From an uncultured Acidobacteriota bacterium (GTDB lineage Bacteria > Acidobacteriota > JAAYUB01), in the NCBI GenBank assembly GCA_937925645.1, contig CALAMB010000027.1:1-11268 (forward strand): 11,268 nucleotides of DNA. Direction: 5' to 3'. The position numbers and the translations under genes were made by a program. Of this stretch, positions 1 to 5,570 are shown piece by piece. Every line of letters begins with the position of its first letter. The first letter of the stretch is position 1. The notes below the pieces were generated by a model that was not told where the DNA came from, did not search any database, and saw nothing but the letters and a program-made list of their open reading frames with translations.

Positions 1-356
1 TGGTGGCGGACGTGGTGATGCCGCCCATCGGCATGCTGATGGGCAATGTGGATTTCGGCAACCTGTTCGTGGTGCTGAAGGAGTCGGCCACCACCGCCGG
101 CCCGTTCGCGTCGCTGGCCGACGCGCAGAAGGCGGGGGCTGTCACGCTGAACTACGGCAAGTTCATCAACACCATCATCAGCTTCCTCATCGTCGCCATC
201 GCGATGTTTTTGCTGATCCGCGTCATCAACAAACTGAAGCGGGAAGCGCCGCCCGCGCCGCCGGACACTCGCGAGTGCCCGTACTGCTGCTCCACCATCT
301 CCATCAAGGCCACCCGGTGCGCCCACTGCACGGCCGACGTGCCGGCGGCCTCCTAA
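1..356 (+). CDS. mscL: Large-conductance mechanosensitive channel MscL, 3' part, with C-terminal zinc ribbon
   Basis: MscL forms a homopentameric inner-membrane pore that opens under membrane tension and releases solutes on osmotic downshock. The frame is already open at base 1; the first full codon is GTG at 3, in a segment (VADVVMPPIG) that matches the end of TM1 and the following turn of MscL, so roughly 35 N-terminal residues including most of TM1 lie outside the window. The visible 117 residues contain the periplasmic loop (about 15-50), TM2 (about 54-73, IISFLIVAIAMFLLIRV) and the family-typical INKLKR cytoplasmic edge. Instead of the E. coli-type amphipathic C-terminal helix, the tail carries two CxxC knuckles (C92/C95 and C106/C109), which look like a zinc ribbon; MscL homologues with such a tail are common in several phyla. 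The stop is TAA at 354-356. Family assignment is firm; the metal-binding role of the tail is inferred. Confidence 0.93.
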   Translation, partial: VADVVMPPIGMLMGNVDFGNLFVVLKESATTAGPFASLADAQKAGAVTLNYGKFINTIISFLIVAIAMFLLIRVINKLKREAPPAPPDTRECPYCCSTISIKATRCAHCTADVPAAS

Positions 357-393
357 GGCGCTTCCCGTCGCGACAATTGAACGTGCATCCCGA

Positions 394-430
394 CCAGGCG
401 GTCTCGCGCAAACACGCGGGGCACGCCTGG
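394..430. terminator. 15-bp stem-loop downstream of mscL (terminator-like, no U tract)
   Basis: CCAGGCG at 394-400 pairs with CGCCTGG at 424-430. The stem continues inward with 401-408 against 415-422, leaving one bulged A at 423 and a CAAACA loop at 409-414, about 15 pairs in all including two G-T wobbles. It lies about 40 nt after the mscL stop. No T-run follows on either strand, so it may be a Rho-dependent 3' end, an mRNA-stabilising hairpin or a small structured element. The pairing is seen in the sequence; the role is inferred. Confidence 0.4.
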
Positions 431-571
431 CGGGATGGTGCTTCAATGGCCGATCCGTTGACCAGGTCCGTTTTCACGGACAGCCGCACGGTTGGCTTGA
501 CGGCTTATCGAAACCCGAGTGACCGACGGATCCGAACGGGGCTGGTCTCGGCGCGTCCGATGACATTCGGG

Positions 572-601
572 TTGCGCCGGGTACGGCTGTCCCGCTATCA
601 T
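572..601 (+). promoter_or_regulatory. Possible rmuC promoter
   Basis: TTGCGC at 572-577 and TATCAT at 596-601 are separated by 18 nt. Each matches four or five of the six sigma-70 consensus positions. Transcription would start near 608, about 30 nt before the preferred rmuC start at 639. The -10 box overlaps the more upstream in-frame ATG at 600, which argues against that ATG being the start. The match is only moderate in GC-rich DNA. Confidence 0.3.
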
Positions 602-638
602 GGCGTGGATCGCGGAATCATCATCTGAGGTGACCGGC

Positions 639-1991
639 ATGGGGGAGTTGATGGGGTTGCTGACACTGATGGGGGTGCTGGCGGCGGTGGTGCTTCTGGT
701 CGTCCTCTATCGGCGGATCGCCGGCGATCGGCGGCAGGCGGACGAGCTGGCCCGGCGGGTCGAGACCCTCGGCCGGGAGGTCGAACGCACGGAGCGGGCG
801 GTGCTCGAGGAGTTCGGCCGCAACCGCGAGGAGCAGGACCGGCAGGCCCGGGCGCTGCGCGAGGAGGTGGGCGGCCGGCTCAACGCCACCGGTGACGGCA
901 TGCTGCGCAGCCTGGGCGAGATCACCCAGGCCCAGCGGCAGCAGTTGGAGCTCTTCTCCCAGCGCCTGGAGCAACTCATCGGCACCATGGAGCAGAAGCA
1001 CGACGGCCTGCGCGGGGCGGTGGAGCAGAAGTTGTCCCAGATCCAGAGCGACAACGCCACGCGGCTCGAGGAGATGCGCCGCACCGTGGATGAGAAGTTG
1101 CAGGGGACACTGGAAAAGCGCCTCGGCGATTCGTTCAAGCAGGTCTCGGAACGGCTGGAGCAGGTCTACCGCGGCCTGGGCGAGATGCAGGCGCTGGCGA
1201 GCGGGGTGGGCGACCTGAAGCGGGTGCTGACCAACGTCAAGACCCGCGGCATCTGGGGCGAGATCGCCCTGGGCAACCTGCTGGAGCAGATCCTGAACCC
1301 GGACCAGTTCGCCGTCAACGTCGCCACGCGGCCGGGGAGCAACGACCGGGTGGAGTATGCGGTGAAGCTGCCCGGGCGGGCCGATGACGAGGGTCCGGTC
1401 TGGCTCCCCGTCGACGCCAAATTTCCCAAGGAGGACTACGAGCGGTTGCTGGACGCCGCCGACGCCGGCGACGCGGATGGCGTCGCCCGGGCGGCCCAGC
1501 AGCTCGATGTCCGCGTCAAGACCGCGGCACGCGACATCCACGACAAGTACGTCAGTCCACCGGCGACGACAGATTTCGCCCTGATGTTCTTGCCCACCGA
1601 GGGGCTGTACGCCGAGGTGTTGCGCCGGCCCGGATTAATGGACACGCTCCAGCGGGAGTACCGCGTGGTGGTGACCGGACCCACCACCATCGCCGCCATC
1701 CTGAACTCGCTCCAGATGGGCTTCCGCACCCTGGCCATCGAGCAGCGCTCCAGCGAGGTGTGGAAGCTGCTCGGGGCCGTCCGGACCGAGTTCGGGAAGT
1801 TCGGCGACACGCTGGACAAGGTCAAGAAGAAACTGGACGCGGCGTCCACCGAGATCGACACTGCCGCCCGCAAGACGCGCACCATCACCCGCCGGCTGCG
1901 CGCCGTCGAGGAACTGCCCCCCGGCGACGCCCAGGCGGTTCTGGAACTGCCGGCGACGGCCGCCGAAGACATGGACGACTCGGAGGATTAG
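639..1991 (+). CDS. rmuC: DNA recombination protein RmuC family
   Basis: RmuC-family proteins limit inversion and recombination at short inverted repeats; the conserved domain is related to PD-(D/E)XK nuclease folds, but the biochemical activity is poorly defined. The 450-residue product begins with a membrane helix (about 3-23, LLTLMGVLAAVVLLVVL), followed by a long charged coiled coil (about 28-185) and then the RmuC domain. Hallmarks are VKTRGIWGE (200-208) and LPVDAKFP (256-263), where D259 and K261 would be the D-x-K of the nuclease-like core. The length is close to the usual RmuC size. I chose ATG 639 because GAGGTGA (627-633) lies 5 nt upstream; ATG 600 is in frame and would add 13 residues but has no comparable ribosome binding site. 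It shares a strand with mscL but lies 282 nt away, so it is probably transcribed separately. Confidence 0.9.
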   Translation: MGELMGLLTLMGVLAAVVLLVVLYRRIAGDRRQADELARRVETLGREVERTERAVLEEFGRNREEQDRQARALREEVGGRLNATGDGMLRSLGEITQAQRQQLELFSQRLEQLIGTMEQKHDGLRGAVEQKLSQIQSDNATRLEEMRRTVDEKLQGTLEKRLGDSFKQVSERLEQVYRGLGEMQALASGVGDLKRVLTNVKTRGIWGEIALGNLLEQILNPDQFAVNVATRPGSNDRVEYAVKLPGRADDEGPVWLPVDAKFPKEDYERLLDAADAGDADGVARAAQQLDVRVKTAARDIHDKYVSPPATTDFALMFLPTEGLYAEVLRRPGLMDTLQREYRVVVTGPTTIAAILNSLQMGFRTLAIEQRSSEVWKLLGAVRTEFGKFGDTLDKVKKKLDAASTEIDTAARKTRTITRRLRAVEELPPGDAQAVLELPATAAEDMDDSED

Positions 1992-2027
1992 CCGGCCGCC
2001 GCGCCGCCCCGCCGCCGGCCAGTTCCG

Positions 2028-2049
2028 GATCACCCGTCATCCGGTGATC
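2028..2049. terminator. Hairpin between convergent genes
   Basis: GATCACC (2028-2034) and GGTGATC (2043-2049) form a perfect 7-bp stem with an 8-nt loop. It sits in the 92-nt gap between the rmuC stop and the end of the convergent membrane-protein gene, where a two-way terminator would be expected. Neither side has a T-run, so this is a structural suggestion only. Confidence 0.35.
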
Positions 2050-2083
2050 GTGAACAGCCCGGTTGGAAGCCGGAGCCGGTCGC

Positions 2084-2512
2084 TCACCAGTCCGGCAGCG
2101 CGCGTTTCACCCAGGTGTGCACCACCCGGTCCCTGGCCTCCAGCAGTTGCGGATCGCTGACCGGCAGGTGCTTGGCCCGCTCCTCTACCCGTTTCATCAG
2201 CAGGCCGCCGATCCCCACCGCGATGTACGGCAGGGTGAGGTAGAGCACGTCTCCGATGACCAGCTTGTCCGTAAAGAACCCGTAGCCGAACAGCAGCCAG
2301 GGCGACAGCAGGATCACGATCTGGGCGAGCGCCGCGTACATCTGGGCGGCGACCACCCGCTTGAACGCCTCGAGCTCGGCGCCGGTGCGGATCTCCGGCG
2401 TCCGGTCGCAGAAGCGTTTCAACTGCCAGCCGAACACGACGGACATCGCCAGCCCCAGCCCGATCAGCGCCAGCATGGCCAGCAACAGCTCATTCTCAAG
2501 AATATATGCCAT
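2084..2512 (-). CDS. Three-helix membrane protein of unknown function
   Basis: I do not recognise the family. The 142-residue product has three hydrophobic segments: about 8-29 (LLLAMLALIGLGLAMSVVFG), 57-78 (around QIVILLSPWLLFGYGFF) and 86-106 (IGDVLYLTLPYIAVGIGGLL). A polar, charged stretch of about 28 residues lies between helices 1 and 2 (including RTPEIRTGAELEAFKR), and the tail is basic and amphipathic, ending in LPDW. No cysteine pair, haem-binding histidines or transporter signature is evident. The start is ATG at 2510-2512, with AGGAGG (complement of 2520-2525) 7 nt upstream. It begins only 26 nt after the stop of the flavoprotein gene on the same strand, so the two probably form an operon. 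A role as membrane partner of the flavoprotein is possible but rests only on position. Confidence 0.75.
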   Translation of the reverse strand: MAYILENELLLAMLALIGLGLAMSVVFGWQLKRFCDRTPEIRTGAELEAFKRVVAAQMYAALAQIVILLSPWLLFGYGFFTDKLVIGDVLYLTLPYIAVGIGGLLMKRVEERAKHLPVSDPQLLEARDRVVHTWVKRALPDW

Positions 2513-2538
2513 CGTTGTTCCTCCTGATTCACGATCCG

Positions 2539-3114
2539 TCAGGCGTGGAGCCGCCGCATCAGCCAGGCCATGTTCTCGCCGAGGGCGCGCATGGTGCGGA
2601 TGCCCTCCTCGTCGCCATCCACTTCGCCGATGTCACGGCCGATGCCCATGTTCCAGTATATGGAACCGGGAATGATCATCTCGCTGATGAGGAAGAAGTG
2701 GTTCATCGTGTCGAGTGCGTGGATGGCGCCGCCCCGGCGCACCGCCACCACCGCGGCGCCCGCCTTCCGGCGCAGCAGGCTGTCGTTGGCGGCGGAAACC
2801 AGGCCGGACCGATCCATGAGCGCCTTGATCTCGGGCGTGACGTCGGCGTAGTAGGTGGGGGAGGCGAGCAGGATGCCGTCCGCCGCGGTCATCTTTGCGA
2901 TGCAGTCGTTGGCGATGTCGTCCGTGACGGCGCACCGGCCGTCCCTGGCTTTGAAGCACCGGTAGCAGGCGACGCAGCCGTGGATGAACCGGCCGCCCAA
3001 CTGGACCTCTTCGGTTTCGATGCCGGCCTTGTCCAGTTCCGCCAGGACAATTCCGATGAGCCGGTGCGTGTTCCCCTTGGGGCGGGGACTGCCGTTGAAG
3101 GCCACCACTTTCAT
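2539..3114 (-). CDS. Iron-sulfur flavoprotein, NADPH-dependent FMN reductase / flavodoxin-like family
   Basis: The 191-residue product has the flavodoxin-like fold typical of NADPH-dependent FMN reductases: strand 1 plus the FMN phosphate loop at 2-16 (KVVAFNGSPRPKGNT) and the flavin-contacting SPTYYADVTPEIK at 85-97. Cysteines 47, 50, 53 and 61 are spaced C-x2-C-x2-C-x7-C, the compact motif that binds a 4Fe-4S cluster in Isf-type iron-sulfur flavoproteins. The protein is therefore likely a soluble homo-oligomeric FMN/4Fe-4S electron carrier or reductase; the substrate is unknown. ATG 3112-3114 is preferred because AAGGAGGG (complement of 3118-3125) is 3 nt upstream and the FMN-binding strand then begins at residue 2. 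Longer in-frame starts would add about 18 residues without a family counterpart. It heads a two-gene unit and is divergent from the TonB receptor gene. Confidence 0.88.
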   Translation of the reverse strand: MKVVAFNGSPRPKGNTHRLIGIVLAELDKAGIETEEVQLGGRFIHGCVACYRCFKARDGRCAVTDDIANDCIAKMTAADGILLASPTYYADVTPEIKALMDRSGLVSAANDSLLRRKAGAAVVAVRRGGAIHALDTMNHFFLISEMIIPGSIYWNMGIGRDIGEVDGDEEGIRTMRALGENMAWLMRRLHA

Positions 3115-3147
3115 GCGCCCTCCTTGTCGATGAAGATCCATTCGGAG

Positions 3148-3153
3148 ATTATA
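3148..3153 (-). promoter_or_regulatory. Candidate -10 box for the flavoprotein operon
   Basis: On the minus strand 3153-3148 reads TATAAT, a perfect -10 hexamer, in an otherwise GC-rich stretch. A start site about 7 nt downstream would give a leader of roughly 28 nt including the ribosome binding site. No good -35 hexamer is present at 16-18 nt; ATCAAC or GATCAA are the closest. An activator-dependent promoter would fit this, and the half-site TTGAT reads on the plus strand at 3172-3176. Confidence 0.4.
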
Positions 3154-3181
3154 CCCCGGACCAAACACCGGTTGATCTCAA

Positions 3182-3200
3182 GATGTCAGGGATTGACATC
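3182..3200. promoter_or_regulatory. 19-bp dyad, candidate operator over the receptor promoter -35
   Basis: GATGTCAGGGATTGACATC is a perfect inverted repeat: 7-bp arms with a 5-bp centre. Its right arm covers the -35 hexamer (3193-3198) of the TonB-receptor promoter, and it lies about 30 bp upstream of the -10 of the divergent flavoprotein unit. This is the geometry of a homodimeric repressor site able to affect both transcripts. It does not match the Fur, FNR or DtxR consensus sequences as I know them, so the regulator is not identified. Confidence 0.6.
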
Positions 3201-3220
3201 GTAATCACTCCGGCTATAAT
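3193..3220 (+). promoter_or_regulatory. Strong sigma-70 promoter of the TonB-receptor gene
   Basis: TTGACA (3193-3198) and TATAAT (3215-3220) are both exact consensus hexamers, separated by 16 nt. The region is locally AT-rich against a GC-rich background. Transcription is predicted to start near 3227, which leaves a leader of about 158 nt before the ATG at 3385. The -35 overlaps the dyad at 3182-3200, so a strong promoter held down by a repressor is the natural reading. Confidence 0.75.
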
Positions 3221-3253
3221 TCACACTTTCAGTTTCTTTGAAAATGATCGGAA

Positions 3254-3379
3254 CGGGCGCCTCCCCGGGCGCCTGACAAAAGGCCACTCCGAGTCGAACC
3301 GGCTACCGCGCCACGCCATGCCGGCCGACCGATAGGGTCAGGCGGGAAACGGCCTGGCCTCCCGTATTTGGAAAGGAGG
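3254..3379 (+). promoter_or_regulatory. Structured 5' leader of the receptor mRNA, candidate riboswitch or cis-regulatory RNA
   Basis: Three hairpins follow one another. A: 3254-3261 with 3268-3275 (8 bp, core GGCGCC/GGCGCC). B: 3293-3296 with 3326-3329, then 3299-3303 with 3320-3324, separated by an AA/C internal loop. C: 3335-3343 with 3352-3360 (9 bp with two wobbles, loop GGGAAACG). Other pairings compete with C: CGGGA 3343-3347 with TCCCG 3360-3364; AGGCC 3281-3285 with GGCCT 3356-3360, which would close a multibranch domain around B; and CCTCC 3358-3362 with the ribosome binding site GGAGG 3375-3379. Mutually exclusive folds that reach the ribosome binding site are the usual design of a translational switch. 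The class is not identified. A resemblance to the molybdenum-cofactor motif (ACTCCGAG, GGGAAACGG, GCCTCC patches) is from memory and unverified. Confidence 0.45.
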
Positions 3380-3384
3380 ACATC

Positions 3385-5388
3385 ATGCATCCATACCTGT
3401 CTCTACGTTTGCCAACCATTTGTCTTGCCTTGGCGCTCGTCATCTGGACCTGCGCCGGCTGGTCGCTGGCGGCGCAATCCGGCTCGGCTGAGCCGGCCGC
3501 CCAGTCGGCACACAAACAGGCCAAAACGCCGGAAAACGGCAGCGGGGATCCCGTGCCGGCGACCGACGCCGACGGGAAAGCCGTCGTTCCCCAGATCACC
3601 GAGGAAATCACCGTCACCGCCACGGTGAAGCCCGAGTTGCCCGTTTCGAGCACGTCGCGCATCGACCGCCGGCTGATCGATACCGTGGCCCGCAAGGACA
3701 TCGCCGAGGCGCTTTCCTACACCAGTGGCACGTTCGTGTCCACCGGTTCCAAGAACGAGCCGGGCATCCGCATCCGGGGACTCGACACGTCGAAAATCTC
3801 GCTCTTCATGGACGGCGTGCCGGTGGCCGAGCCGTATTTCAACTCGTTCAGTTTGGGCACGGTGCCCATCCAGAGCCTGGACAGCATCCGCGTGGTCAAG
3901 GGCGCCTCGTCGGTGCTTTACGGCGCCAACGCGCTGGGCGGCGTGATCGACGTGACCACCCAGCGGCCTGACAAGACCGCACTCCGCCTGAACGGCACCT
4001 TCGGCACCGACGGGCTGGCCACGGTGGGCGTGCTGGGCACGGCCCGCAGCGAGCAGACGGCCTTTGTCGGCTCGTTCTATTTCGACCGGTCCGACGAGTA
4101 CGCCTACCTCGTGGACGGGGAGCGCACCGACCGGTTCCTCAGCGACTACGAGCGGTACGGGTTCAACGGCAAGTTCTATTTCTTTCCGAGCGCCGGCAGC
4201 GAAGTCGTGGCCGAGGTGGATTGGTACGATTCGAAGTACGGCGTGCCGCCGGCCACTGCGTACACCAAGGCGCGCTACTGGCGGTTCTCCGACTGGAACC
4301 GCCTGATCACCAGTCTGGGCGGGACGTTCGCTCTGGGCGGCCACGGCTACCTCAAGGCCAAAGGATTCTACACCCGGCACTTCAACGTGCTGGACGCGTA
4401 CCGGAAGGCCGACCTGGCCGAGTTGCAGTGGGTGTCCACGTACAACAACGAGACGTACGGCGCCATCCTGTCGGGGGCGGTGGCGCCCACCGACGCGCAC
4501 GACCTGCGCTTTTCCGTCAGCTATCGGGATGACCGCGTCAAGCAGCAGGGAGACAAGGGCGATCCGTGGGAGGCATACAACCACAAGACGTTCTCCACGG
4601 GCGTCGAGGACCATTTCCGGATCGCGGATCACTGGACTCTGGTGGGTGGCGTGAGCGTCGACTATCTGGACAAGGATTTCGGCGACAACGACACGGCCGT
4701 CAATCCCATCGCCGGCATCCTGTATTCACCGGACGACGTTTGGGACGTCCACCTGACCATCGCCCAGAAGTCGCGGTTTCCGTCCATGAAAAACCTGTAC
4801 AGCACCTCCGGCGGCAACCCGGACCTGCGTGACGAGCGCGGCACCAACACCGAGCTGGGCGCCGCCTGGCGCGGGCCGGTGAACCTCAGCGGCGCGGTGT
4901 TTTATAACCGCGTCAAGGACCTGATCGAATCGGTGCGACTGCCCGACGGGTACAAGACCAGCATCAACGTGGGCAACGCCCGGATCGCGGGCTTCGAGGT
5001 CTCCGCCGCCGCGCCGTGGTCCATTTTCGATTTCAACGTGAACTACACGTTTCTGGACGGCGAGAACATGGATACCGACGAAAACCTCGACCTGACGCCG
5101 CACCACCAGTTCAACGCCGTGGTGCGGGCGACGCCGGGCGGCGGCTGGACGGTGTCGGCCTGGGGCCTGGCGGTATCGCGGGCCACCGTCCACTTCACCG
5201 ACCTGGTGGTGCCGGCCCCCGGGTACCTGGTGCTCAACGCCGAGGTGGCCAAACGGTTCCAGGCGTTCCAGGTGTTCGCCCGGGTGGAGAACCTGCTGGA
5301 TCAGGCCTACTCCACGGAGCCGGGATTCCCGATGCCGGCGCGGTCTTTCCAGGCCGGGCTGCGTTTCGACTACGATTTCGCGCGCTGA
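3385..5388 (+). CDS. TonB-dependent outer-membrane receptor
   Basis: The 667-residue product is an outer-membrane beta-barrel that would import a scarce ligand (siderophore, vitamin, metal complex or oligomer) using energy from TonB-ExbBD. Visible parts: a signal peptide (about 1-30, hydrophobic core ICLALALVIW, likely cut near SLAA); a 40-residue polar linker rich in A, Q, P, K and D; a TonB box EEITVTAT (73-80); the plug (about 88-192) with GIRIRGLD, LFMDGVPV and VKGASSVLYGANALGGVIDV; and the barrel to the C-terminus. Late barrel motifs ENLLDQAYST and PMPARSFQAGLRF are typical of the family. The size is near that of cobalamin/colicin-type receptors, with no N-terminal signalling (STN) domain. 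The last residues are DYDFAR, so the usual terminal aromatic is two positions in. AAAGGAGG (3372-3379) is 5 nt before the ATG. The ligand cannot be named from the sequence. Confidence 0.93.
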   Translation: MHPYLSLRLPTICLALALVIWTCAGWSLAAQSGSAEPAAQSAHKQAKTPENGSGDPVPATDADGKAVVPQITEEITVTATVKPELPVSSTSRIDRRLIDTVARKDIAEALSYTSGTFVSTGSKNEPGIRIRGLDTSKISLFMDGVPVAEPYFNSFSLGTVPIQSLDSIRVVKGASSVLYGANALGGVIDVTTQRPDKTALRLNGTFGTDGLATVGVLGTARSEQTAFVGSFYFDRSDEYAYLVDGERTDRFLSDYERYGFNGKFYFFPSAGSEVVAEVDWYDSKYGVPPATAYTKARYWRFSDWNRLITSLGGTFALGGHGYLKAKGFYTRHFNVLDAYRKADLAELQWVSTYNNETYGAILSGAVAPTDAHDLRFSVSYRDDRVKQQGDKGDPWEAYNHKTFSTGVEDHFRIADHWTLVGGVSVDYLDKDFGDNDTAVNPIAGILYSPDDVWDVHLTIAQKSRFPSMKNLYSTSGGNPDLRDERGTNTELGAAWRGPVNLSGAVFYNRVKDLIESVRLPDGYKTSINVGNARIAGFEVSAAAPWSIFDFNVNYTFLDGENMDTDENLDLTPHHQFNAVVRATPGGGWTVSAWGLAVSRATVHFTDLVVPAPGYLVLNAEVAKRFQAFQVFARVENLLDQAYSTEPGFPMPARSFQAGLRFDYDFAR

Positions 5389-5419
5389 CGATTCAAGACG
5401 GACGGAGGAGGCGACGCAC

Positions 5420-5441
5420 GCCGGTCGAGCATCCGACCGGC
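5420..5441 (+). terminator. GC-rich hairpin after the receptor gene
   Basis: GCCGGTCG (5420-5427) and CGACCGGC (5434-5441) form a perfect 8-bp stem with a 6-nt loop, 31 nt after the receptor stop codon. No T-run follows. It could protect the mRNA 3' end or act with Rho. Confidence 0.35.
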
Positions 5442-5519
5442 AGGATCTGCCCGACGGAAACGCCCGGAGATCACCCCGGATGTTTCAACGCCGCCTCGTT
5501 CAGTCCGTCCCGCGCGCAG

Positions 5520-5549
5520 AACCTTCTTTCAGGGTTGGGGAGGTTTTTT
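5520..5549 (+). terminator. Possible intrinsic terminator of the receptor transcript
   Basis: AACCTTC (5520-5526) can pair with GGAGGTT (5539-5545) with one wobble, and is followed directly by the rest of a six-T run (5544-5549). An alternative smaller stem, 5520-5525 with 5531-5536, competes with it. Orientation and T-run fit termination of the plus-strand receptor mRNA before it runs into the convergent peptidase gene. The stem is modest, so confidence is limited. Confidence 0.4.
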
Positions 5550-5550
5550 A

Positions 5551-5570
5551 GAATCCGGTTACCCGGATTT
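5551..5570. terminator. Stem-loop at the 3' end of the peptidase gene
   Basis: AATCCGG (5552-5558) and CCGGATT (5563-5569) pair perfectly around a TTAC loop, extended by a G-T wobble (5551/5570). It abuts the stop codon of the minus-strand peptidase gene (5570-5572). Read on the minus strand it is followed by an A-run, not a T-run; on the plus strand it is followed by TTTCATTTGTT. It may serve either convergent transcript. Confidence 0.35.

Noticed and set aside
497..525. TTGACG at 497 as an rmuC -35 box
   Set aside because: No -10-like hexamer at 16-18 nt downstream; the pair at 572/596 is better placed.
275..628. 117-codon plus-strand frame overlapping the mscL end and the spacer
   Set aside because: Out of frame with mscL, arginine-rich, no ribosome binding site, and it ends at the rmuC ribosome binding site. 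Most likely chance.
600..641. ATG 600 as rmuC start
   Set aside because: It coincides with the candidate -10 box, has no ribosome binding site, and would put a polar stretch before the membrane helix; ATG 639 has GAGGTGA at 5 nt.
621..1541. 306-codon open frame antisense to rmuC
   Set aside because: Leucine/histidine/glutamine-rich mirror of the RmuC coiled coil; no motif.
3227..3384. Cobalamin riboswitch in the receptor leader
   Set aside because: Considered because TonB receptors often carry one. The AGCCAGGAGACC-like B12 box and the rest of the conserved core are not seen, and the leader is short for that class.
3403..4632. 409-codon open frame antisense to the TonB receptor gene
   Set aside because: It mirrors the receptor codons in GC-rich DNA and has a residue composition (H, R, V, G-rich, no recognisable motif) typical of antisense shadows. 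The receptor on the other strand is certain.
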